DNA of 64,000 nucleotides from Zopfochytrium polystomum (taxonomy: Eukaryota; Chytridiomycota; Chytridiomycetes; Chytridiales; Chytridiaceae), in assembly GCA_025765615.1 (NCBI GenBank), contig JAIVFJ010000196.1, positions 55,187 to 119,186 on the forward strand. Reading direction: 5' to 3'. The notes beneath the pieces are model-generated. The model made no database searches, had not been told where the DNA came from, and saw nothing but the letters and a program-made list of their open reading frames with translations. Below, in pieces: positions 55,791 through 64,000 of the stretch. The stretch's first letter is position 1, and every line of letters starts with the position of its first letter. The translations under genes and the position numbers were made by a program.

Positions 55791-56276
55791 GTGACGGCGA
55801 GGACGGCGAGGACGGCGAGGACGGCGATGACCGTGGCGTGGACAATGACGACACCACCACCATCGCGGTCGACGGGGACGTTGACGGGGCCAGCGCCATT
55901 GCCACCCTCCGCCGGCAAAGACGGCAACAATGATGCGGCGGCGGGGTCGCCCGACGGCGCAGCAGCTGACAGCCACCGCAACCACCACCGCCACAACCAC
56001 ACTCACAACACCAACAACAACAACAACAACAGCAACCACAACCACAACCACAACCACACCCACACCCACCGCGCTTCCGCCGCCCACGACGGCGCGGGCG
56101 GCGCGCACGGCCCCCGCTCGCGCCGCCGCACGCAGAGCGGGAAGCCCGCGGACGGCGGCGGCGGCGGCAGCGGCGGCCACGCGCGGTGCGCCAAGACGTT
56201 GTGGCCCGGCGGCGATCCGCGCGGGTCCGCATCGGTGGCGGCGGAGGTGAGGGGGAAGAGCGAGGCGCACCGGTGA
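55791..56276 (+). CDS. Probable first exon of the GNL1 gene (His/Asn-rich)
   Basis: A frame of 161 codons ends in the donor GTGAGT at about 56273-56278. It is low complexity: Ala/Arg/Thr, then alternating His-Asn repeats, then Gly-rich. It lies directly before the first conserved GNL1 exon on the same strand. GNL1 proteins have basic, poorly conserved N termini, but not His/Asn repeats, so assignment is inference. Confidence 0.35.
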   Translation: MTARTARTARTAMTVAWTMTTPPPSRSTGTLTGPAPLPPSAGKDGNNDAAAGSPDGAAADSHRNHHRHNHTHNTNNNNNNSNHNHNHNHTHTHRASAAHDGAGGAHGPRSRRRTQSGKPADGGGGGSGGHARCAKTLWPGGDPRGSASVAAEVRGKSEAHR

Positions 56277-56329
56277 GTCGACCTGTTTCGATGGGGGAAT
56301 TGAGGGTTTGTGACTTAAAGCATGGTTGG

Positions 56330-58702
56330 CTGACGCGAAAGATCCCGGTAATGGCGCGCAAATCGAATTCGGAGGAAAGGCTCGTGTCGGTGATTGCCAA
56401 GCTGACGTCGGCCGAGATCGAGGAGCGGAAGAGGGCGAGCCGGATGCCGCTGAAGCGAGTTCCTCCGGTTTGATTACTTTCCCCACTTTTCACCCCGATC
56501 CCAATGTGCGTTCAAAACGCTCACTTTGCTGTACTCCCATGTGAACAGACGGCGCTGGAAATCGGCATGGACGACTTGTACCCGAACGGCGCCGTCATCG
56601 ACTTTCCAAAGCGCCCGCCGTGGTCGCCGGGCGAATCGAAGGAGACGTTGGAGTCGCGGGAAGAGGCGGAGTTTGCAGCGTGGATGGGTCGCGTGTACGA
56701 CCGCTGGCCCGCAGAGCAGCTCAGCTACTTTGAGCACAACTTGGAGGTGTGGAGGCAGCTCTGGCGCGTCGTTGAGATCTCGTGAGCTTTTACTTTCTTG
56801 CTGGGTTGTATGTTGTTGGTACGTTCCTGACTTTGCTGCACTCCTTCGCACAGCGACATTGTTCTCTTTGTGGTCGACTCGCGCCACCCGATTCTGCACT
56901 TTCCACCAACACTCTACAACCATGTCGTCAATGAGATGAAGAAAAGCCTCGTTCTCGTTTTCAACAAGGTGCGTGCAGACCCCCTCCACAGATGTCACTC
57001 TCTCTTCACAGCAGCTCACCCTCCAACAAACCGTCAGATTGACCTCGTCGACCCGGAAACTCTCGCCGCCTGGAAATCCAACTTCAAGTCTCTCTACCCC
57101 GAACTCCACCTTGCCTCCTTTAGCGTATACCCCCGCGAAGCCCAGATTGGCGTCTCGTCCTCGGAAGACGACGACGGCGACGACGACGACGACAACGGCA
57201 ACAACAACGAAAACGCCAACGCCGACCCCCTCGCCAAAGCGGTTTCCCAGCACACCCAACCGACGCGCAAGCGCATCCCAAAGACGATGGCGCGGTACAT
57301 CCGCGGTCGGGGTTTCCGCGGTGCTCAAGGCGTGCCGCGACGTAGGCGCGCAGGCGAGCGTTGGGGCGGAGAACAAGAAGAAGGTCGACGTGGACTGGAA
57401 CGCGTTGATTGCGTCGGAGGAGGCCAAGATGCGGCGGTAGAGGAGGAGCGGCGGAGGGTGGAGGCGGAGGAGGAGCTGGAAAGGGCGATGATGAGGTCGA
57501 GGAAGAAGGGCGGGAAGAGGGGGAGGGGGATGATGGGGTTTGAGGAAAGGGTGGAAGAGGAGGCGGAGCAGGAGCAAAGTGAGGATGACGACCCAGGTGT
57601 GTTTTCTGTTTATTTTATTTTATTTTATTTTTCCCCAGCGTTGAAAGGCTGGCTGTTGTAGCACTCACTTTTATATTTCTGTGCATCGAAAGCATCGGAG
57701 GCTGCAACCTCGCCGGAGGATGTGGTAGCGGCTGAGGGCCTCGTCACCATCGGCCTCGTTGGACACCCGTAAGACCTTCAACGCTTTCAAGTGCGAGCGA
57801 ACCATCCCAAAACCGCTAACGTCCCCCATCCCTTTTTTTCTTTGACTATTCCCACCCAAAGGAACGTTGGCAAGTCGTCGCTGATGAACGGCATCATGAG
57901 CAGGAAGGTCGTCTCGACGTCAAGCACCCCCGGCCACACGAAACACTTTCAGACCATCCACCTCACCAAGAACCTGCGGCTTTGCGACTGCCCGGGACTG
58001 GTGTTCCCCAGCGTGTTGCCGAAACCGCTGCAGGTAACAAATCTTGCGTGTTTGCTTGTTTGTTCTCTGTGAACCCTAGTTGTCTGACGTGCAAAATATT
58101 TTTCAACTGGGGTGTTCGGTAACACCCTTCCTCCGCGCCCTCGTCGACTTTTTGCGCCCCACCTCTCGCGCTTTTTTCCAAAAAAAAAAAAAAAAAATAA
58201 AAAAAATAAAAAAAAAGATCCTCTCGGGCATGTACAAGATTGCGCAGGTGCAGGAGCCGTACTCGGCGGTGCGGTACCTCGCAGAGCGCGTGCCGATCGA
58301 AAGGGTATTGATGCTGAAGCTGCCAGAGGACGCGGACCCGAAGGAGTTTGAGTGGTCGGCGTGGTCGATTTGCGAATGTGGGTGTAGTTTTCACTTCTTC
58401 ACACAAACACACACACGCACACACACACACATACAAGTACTCTGACTGAGCCACTCTCTCATATGGCTTTCCACATCGCCCGCTCGACCGTTCAAAAAAA
58501 AAAAAAAAAAAACAAAAAAAAACAACTAAGATACGCGCTGTCTCGCGGATTCCTCACGCCGCGCGTGGCACGGCCGGACGTGTACCGCGCGGCGAACCTG
58601 ATACTCTGGATGGCCAACGACGGGCGGCTGCTGCTCGGGTTCAAGCCGCCCGGGTTTTTCGTGGCGGCCGAGGCAGCGCGGGTGGAGCACAAGCGGCAGC
58701 GC

Positions 58703-58745
<43 letters not shown>

Positions 58746-58935
58746 AGAGGAAGAAGAAGAAGAAGGAGCAGGCGCGGTGGAGAGCCGGGGTGGTGCGGGG
58801 GAAAAAGAGGAGGGCGGTGGCGCGGAGAGCGGGCCGGACGCGGAGGGTGAGGGCGTGGGGAAGGGGGAGGAGAAGGAGGAAGGCGGTCGAGCGAATGATG
58901 ATGGCGATGGCGATGACGATGATGACGATGTGACG
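56330..58935 (+). CDS. GNL1-type circularly permuted GTPase (HSR1/MMR1 family)
   Basis: GNL1 GTPases are linked to late ribosome assembly. Exons: about 56330-56467, 56549-56781, 56854-56968, 57038-57596, about 57693-57768, 57862-58033, 58218-58381, 58531 onward. The motif order is permuted, as in this family: DIVLFVVDSRHPILHF and VFNKIDLVD (G4) precede GLVGHPNVGKSSLMNG (G1 P-loop, split by an intron), STPGHTKHFQT (G2) and CDCPGLVFPS (G3). Flanking family blocks: LYPNGAVIDFPKRPPWS, QLSYFEHNLEVWRQLWRVVE, YKIAQVQEPYSAVRYLAER and DVYRAANLILWMANDGRLLL. A long acidic insert lies between G4 and G1. After KPPGF comes a poly-Ala run from (GCG)n; the expected acidic tail appears only in a shifted frame (about 58780-58930). 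Confidence 0.88.
58702..58745 (+). repeat. (GCG)n trinucleotide run encoding poly-Ala in GNL1
   Basis: About 14 GCG units in frame with the GTPase. The frame of the following acidic tail is offset by one base, so slippage here or just downstream could explain it. Confidence 0.9.
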
Positions 58936-58954
58936 ATGACGACCACGATGATGA

Positions 58955-61922
58955 CAGGGAAGAGGCAGAGGGAGACGGCGAGGTGGTGCCGCCGTCGCTC
59001 GGGACGAGGAGGACGCGCCGGCACCCTCGCTCCAATCGCTTCCGTCGTTTGCCGAATCCTTTGCATCTTCGTCCTCCACCACCTCCTCTTCTTCTTTTTC
59101 TTCTTCCTCTTCTTTCACGCCACCATCTCCGCAGATGCCTAACGGCGGCAGCAGCAGCAGCAGCAGCTCTTTGGCACCGCAGCAAGACGACAGCTCCGCG
59201 TCGCACACGGTGCCCTTCCCGTCGTCGCCGACGCCGCCGCCACCATTGTTGTCGCGTTCGCCGTCGGCAGCTTTGGTGGACGCGGGGAACCCCGCGACGC
59301 TGCAGCTGGAGGACGTTCTGGACATGAACGCGGTCGGCAGCGCTAGTGGCAGGGGTGGTGGTGGTGGCGGTGGCGGGGGTGGGGTTGCCGTTGGCGACGG
59401 GAGGGGTACGGCGCCGCCGCCGCTGCCGTCGTTTGCGATCCCGCGCAGCACGGCCACCGGCGGCGGCGACGGGGGAGGCGTTTCCGAAGCAGGACCCGCG
59501 GACGCGGACGGGGCGGATCCGGTCGATCCGGGGGCACCCGCGTTTGTAGACGCCGTCATGGGCGCTGCACTGGGCGGCGGCGGCGGTGGCAACGGCATTG
59601 GTGACGACGACGACGGGGCCGGCGGCGATGTGCTGATGCGGCGGCGGGAGGACGACGCGACTGAGACGACGACGGGGGACGGGGCGGAAGCGCGCGCAGA
59701 CGACGACGACGACGACGCGCCACTCTGCGGCGCGGATGCGGGCGCCGGTGACTCCACCACCACCACCACCGTCGAGGCGCCGCCGCCGCCGCCGCCGGCG
59801 ACCACTTCGACGACGACAACAACACCGGCGCGCCGGCCGAAAAAGTCTTCCTCCTCTTCCTCGTCGTCGTCGTCTTCGACCAGAAAGCCCCGGGCGAAGG
59901 CCGGCGCCAGGCAAACCGGGCGTGAGCGCACGGCGACGGCGACGGCGGCGCGGCTCGCAAAGTACAAGATGATGCGCGAGCTGAAGGAGAAAGGGTTACT
60001 ACCTTCTGGCCCTCCGGCCGTGCCGCGTCTCCTCGCGGAACTCGGGGTCGGACCTGACGGCGAGCCGCTCGACGGCGGCGACTCGGCGGAGTCGGCGGCG
60101 GCGGCGGCAAAGGACGCCAACGGCGGTGCGGGCGCCAACGACGTGTACGTTGTGGAAAAGATAGTGTCGCACGACTGGGTGGACGAGCGCGAGGACGGCG
60201 AGTTTATCGTAAAGTACCGGGTGCGGTGGAAAGGGTGGGGCGCCGGCGACGACACGTGGGAGCCGGAGGAGAACTTTCAGGTGAGAGGGAGAAGAGATCG
60301 GTGCGTGGGGGGCTTGCGTGTGTAAACCTCTGCAAATCACACACACGTCTCACGTATCACAAAATCAAAAAAAAAAAAAAAAAATATAGGATCCGACGGT
60401 GCTCGAGAAGTACTACCGCAAGATCGGCGGCAAGCCGGAACTCCCCGCGCACGTGCTCGCGCAGCTTCTTGGGCGGCAGGACGCGGCGGCAGACGAGACG
60501 GGCGGGGCAGCAGCAGCAGCGCGGCGGCGTCGGCCGCCGCTCAAGTCGAAACGGGCGGCAGCGGCGGCGGCGGCGACGAGCCTCAACGCGCTGGCGGTCA
60601 TTGCGAGCTTGTCGGAGCCGAAGTGCGGCGGTGGACGCGGCAGGGGCGGAAGAGGAGGGAGAAGGGGGGGATTCGGGCGAGCACAACTACTATGACGAGT
60701 TTGACGACGACGACGACGGAGGGTACGACGTTGGCGTGTACGAAGACGCGACGGCAGCGGGGACGGCGGCTACGAAGTCGACATATAGTCCGACGGACGA
60801 CGGCGACGACGTCGCTTACAAGCGCGAGGACGGCGAGGACGACGACGACGACGACGACGATGATGACGGCGGGGGTGGTGCGGACTATGACGACGATGAC
60901 GACGACGGTGGTGGTGGTGGCGCGGGCGGACGGCGGCGGCCGCGGCGGAGCGGCGGTGGAGGGAACGGGAGCGGCAAGAAGCGGAAGCGGACGGACCCGA
61001 CGTACGATCCGCATGAGGCGTACCGTGGCGACGTGCAGGAGGGTGAGTGTGTGTGATGATGTGTTATTCTGTCTGTGTGTGTGTGTCGTGCGTTCTTCCT
61101 TTCCTTGCTTCGTTGGGGTCTCACATACGAACATTAACACATCAAAAAAAAAATCAAAAAAAAAAAAAACCAAACAAACAACCAAACAAACAATACCAGC
61201 GTACCGCGCCAAGCGGGTCCGGTCCGACAAGTGCCCGTCGCCGTCGTCGCCGACGCCGACGCCGACGCGACCGGCGCGGCAGCGGCGGTCGTCGGCTGCG
61301 GCGGCCGAAGACGAGGGTGGTGCAGCTGGTGTCAAGACGGAGCGGAAGAAGAAGCGCAAGGTGGAGGCGGAGGCGGAGGAGCCGCCGAACGGAGAGGGAG
61401 AGGGAGCGGCGGCGGCGGCGGCGGCGGTGGGGTCTGGCGGCGGCGGGGCGAAGCGCGAGCGAGAGTCTTCTTCTGCAGCTGCAGCAACCGCGGCGGGGGG
61501 CGGGACGGGCCACGTTCAACTCGATCGTCGCACCGACGTCGACGACGTCGGCGTCGACTTCATCTGCATCCTCCCTTTCCTCGTCCTCCTCCTCCTCATC
61601 CTCCTCTTCCTCCCTCTCCTCGCTCTCCTCCATGTCGCCCTCAGCCGCACCGGCTGGCAGCAACCCGCCCTTACCCTTACCCGTACCCGCATCCTCATCC
61701 TCATCCTCCTCGTCCCCGCCGGCGCCGGCGCCCGGCTCCGTCAAGTCCCAGTACCTCTCCGAAGCGGACCTTCCCGCGCGGGTGCGTTCCGCGTTGAACT
61801 GGGACCCGTTTTTGCAGGAAGTGGTGAGCGCGAGCAACAGGAACGGCGCGGCGGACCCCGGGCCAGTATTTGATTGTGCTGAGGTGGCGGGCGGCGGCGG
61901 GGGGGTTCAAGGGGATAGCGAG
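58955..61922 (+). CDS. Chromodomain protein with long disordered, acidic and basic tracts
   Basis: The chromodomain is at about 60145-60430: VYVVEKIVSHDWVDEREDGE, VRWKGWGAGDDTWEPEENFQ, then across an intron DPTVLEKYYRK. The aromatic-cage residues Y/V, W and W/Y are present, so histone methyl-lysine binding is plausible. Before it, about 59000-60140 is a Ser/Pro/Gly/Asp-rich disordered stretch with a basic KPRAKAG hook. After it come an RG-rich or acidic region (frame change near 60640), long Asp runs and a nuclear-type signal GSGKKRKRTDP. A further exon starts at 61200 with AYRAKRVRSDK and KTERKKKRK, and a Ser-rich end has SALNWDPFLQEVVSASNR. Donor at 61923; no later exon is found before repeats. 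Whether it is a separate gene or continuous with GNL1 is open. Confidence 0.65.
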
Positions 61923-61959
61923 GTGAGCTTTTATTTATTATTTATTTATTTATTTCTTT

Positions 61960-62435
61960 ATCAATCTACTAAAGAAACAAGGCTTTGCGGGTTAAACTGT
62001 TTTCCCTAATTGCAATTAGTGAGGGGGGGCTAATTTTTTGTCTTTGGTGCCCAATCAAAACTCGGCGGGAAAAATCGGAAAAGGAAGGAGCTCAATGCGT
62101 TGTCTTTGTCTAACAGATTATCTGTCTGGCTCTCTGTCCCTCTCCCTAGTCTCTCTCTCCACTGTCTCTCTCAGGTCTCTCCTACCTTCTCTCTACTTTC
62201 TTCGTCTGTCTCTTCGCTCTCGCTCTCTCCTTTGTCTTGTCTCTCCCTCGCTTCGCTCTGTCGCTTCTCTCTCTCTCCTGACAGGACTGGACAGACAGAG
62301 TCTGTCCTGTCTCTGCCACTCTCTGTCTGTCTGTCTCTCTCTCAACTCTGTTCTCCTCTTCCTGCTCTCTCTTTGTCGGGTCTCTTTGCTGTCTGCACAG
62401 TGTATCTGTCTATCTCCTCACTCCTTCCCTCTCTG

Positions 62436-62524
<89 letters not shown>

Positions 62525-64000
62525 TCTCTCTCTCTCTCCGGCTGACAGTCAAGGAGTTCTGTCCTTTCTGTCTGTCTGTTGTCTGTCTGTGCCCATCTCT
62601 CTCTCATCCTCTCTCTCTGTCTCTCTCTCTCTCTCTGTCTCTCCTGTCTCTTCTCTCTCTTCTTTCCCTCTCTCCTTCCAGTTTTCTAATTGTAATAGTG
62701 GAGTGGCAACAGGTTGTTTGTCTACCTCCCCGTCTCTGAGTCTTGGAGTGGCAGTCAACAGGCAGTCAACAGGTTGTCTGTCTCACTCTCTGTCTTTGAC
62801 TCTGTTTGTTGGCTGTTGGGAAAGGAATATATTGTCTGCAATCTCTAACTCTCTTTCTGTCTCTTTCAAGCAGGGGGGTTGAGGGGGGGCGGCAGCCCCC
62901 CCCACCGGGGGCTCAGGGGCGGGAGCCCCCTGACTCAAAAAAAACAACCCAGCCCTCTCTCTATCTCACTCACACTCTCTCTCTGTCCACTATGTAAACC
63001 TGTTTTCTAATTACAATAGTGGAGTAGGGGGACGGTGTGGGTTTAATATTTTTTCTTTAGTGCCTAATCGAAACACGTGGCAACTTCAAAAGGAAGTCAA
63101 CAGGCTGTCTGTTTATCTTAGTGGAAGTCAACGGGTTGTCTGTCTACCTCCCTCACTGACTCTGAGTCTGAGACTGGCAGCTGTTGGTGGACAAGTTATC
63201 AAATCATCTGCGACCTCTCTCTTTTGAGTGGGGGGGTTGAGGGGCATCGCCCCCTCACAGGGGCTCAGGGGGTTCGTAGGGGGGACAGTGTGGGTTTTTA
63301 GTTTTTTTTATAGTGTCTAATCGAAACGGAGTGGCAAAATCAATACACTCAAGAAACAAGGCTTTGTGGAGTGGCAAAATTCAAAAGGAAGTCAACAGGC
63401 TGTCTGTTTATCTGAGTGGAAGTCAAGGGTTGTCTGTCTACCTCCCTCCCTGTCTCTTTGACTGGCAGTCAAAGGGCAGTCAACGGGTTGTCTTCTTGCC
63501 CTCTGTCTGACTCTGTATGTTGGCTGTTGATGGAAAAGGAATAAAATTGTCTGCAATCTCTCACTCTATCTCTGTCTCTATCAAGCTGGGGGGGTTGAAG
63601 GGGGAAGGCATCCCCCACTGGGGGGCTCAGGGGGAGGAGCCTCCATACAGAGAAGCATGATGTGGCTGAACCCCGCCCCCCACCAAACTAAAATACTATT
63701 TCTGCTTATAATTTTGCAAAGTCAACTGAGCTGTTGTTTCTATTATTCAAGGATTTGTCACTCTCTGAAATGGCAGTGAAATTCAAAAAGGAAGGAAGTC
63801 AACAAGCTGTCTGTCTATCTGAGTGGAAGTCAAAGGGTTGTCTACCTCCCTCCCTGTCTCTGAGTCTGGGAGTGGCAGTCAACGGCAGTCAACGGGTTTT
63901 CTGTCATCCTCTATGTCTCTGATTCTGGCTATTGGGCTGTTGTGGACAAGTTATCAAATCAGCTGCGACCTCTCTCTTTTGAGTGGGGGGGTTGAGCGGC
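61960..64000 (-). repeat. Right cluster of the dispersed repeat family, reverse orientation
   Basis: The reverse complement of 61990-62110 matches 54360-54490 (GAGTTTTGATTGGGCACCAA, ACTAATTGCAATTAG). That of about 63480-63780 matches about 54930-55260, including the CATCACGCTTCTCTGTATGG join. Hairpin blocks lie at about 62870-62935, 63220-63280, 63590-63665 and at the window edge from 63975. A (CT)n run fills 62440-62520. No gene. Confidence 0.85.

Noticed and set aside
55677..57577. Long minus-strand frames opposite GNL1
   Set aside because: Antisense shadows; the plus strand has all the G motifs.
58492..60255. Very long minus-strand frames opposite the chromodomain gene
   Set aside because: They are antisense shadows of GC-rich low-complexity sequence; the plus strand carries the conserved chromodomain and GTPase.

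Overview
This 64 kb window is nuclear DNA of a eukaryote. Its genes carry short GT-AG introns of about 50-110 bases. The recognisable host genes are of fungal type: an Nha1-like Na+/H+ antiporter, a GNL1-type GTPase, an EFL1-type GTPase, a P4-ATPase, a membrane-anchored kelch protein and a repeat protein built on a VLEWW-like core. I infer an early-diverging fungus, with a chytrid as the best guess. No marker gene proves this.

Layout. 1-400: N-terminal exons of an unknown minus-strand gene running off the left edge. 670-2460: a broken cytosolic-type threonyl-tRNA synthetase (minus). 2.9-5.4 kb: a kelch-repeat membrane protein (minus). 5.9-31.8 kb: a retrotransposon block. It holds two adjacent large inverted repeats (arms of 3.9 kb and 2.94 kb), both built from Ty1/copia-family and other gag-like sequence. 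It also holds a nested foldback element, a second copia family with a clear TGTTA...TAACA LTR, and a Ty3/gypsy chromovirus integrase with an unexplained insert. 32.3-36.0 kb: a P4-ATPase missing its 5' end. 36.8 kb: the last repeat of a WD40 protein. 37.3-41.1 kb: a coherent eight-exon gene of unknown function (minus). 42.0-44.5 kb: a truncated EFL1 (minus) divergent from an Nha1-type antiporter (plus). 45.0-55.3 kb: a polyglutamine protein exon, a decayed repeat-protein gene and a very large microsatellite region. 55.8-61.9 kb: a GNL1 GTPase running into a disordered chromodomain protein. 62-64 kb: the inverted counterpart of the repeats at 52.8-55.3 kb.

The host genes share no pathway. The common theme is decay and rearrangement: ThrRS, EFL1, the WD40 protein and the P4-ATPase are each truncated or frameshifted beside transposon or repeat DNA, whereas the unknown eight-exon gene splices through with consistent phases. 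Small frameshifts recur in almost every other gene, so part of the damage may be assembly error. Raw-read and transcript checks matter throughout. I found no tRNA, rRNA or CRISPR.
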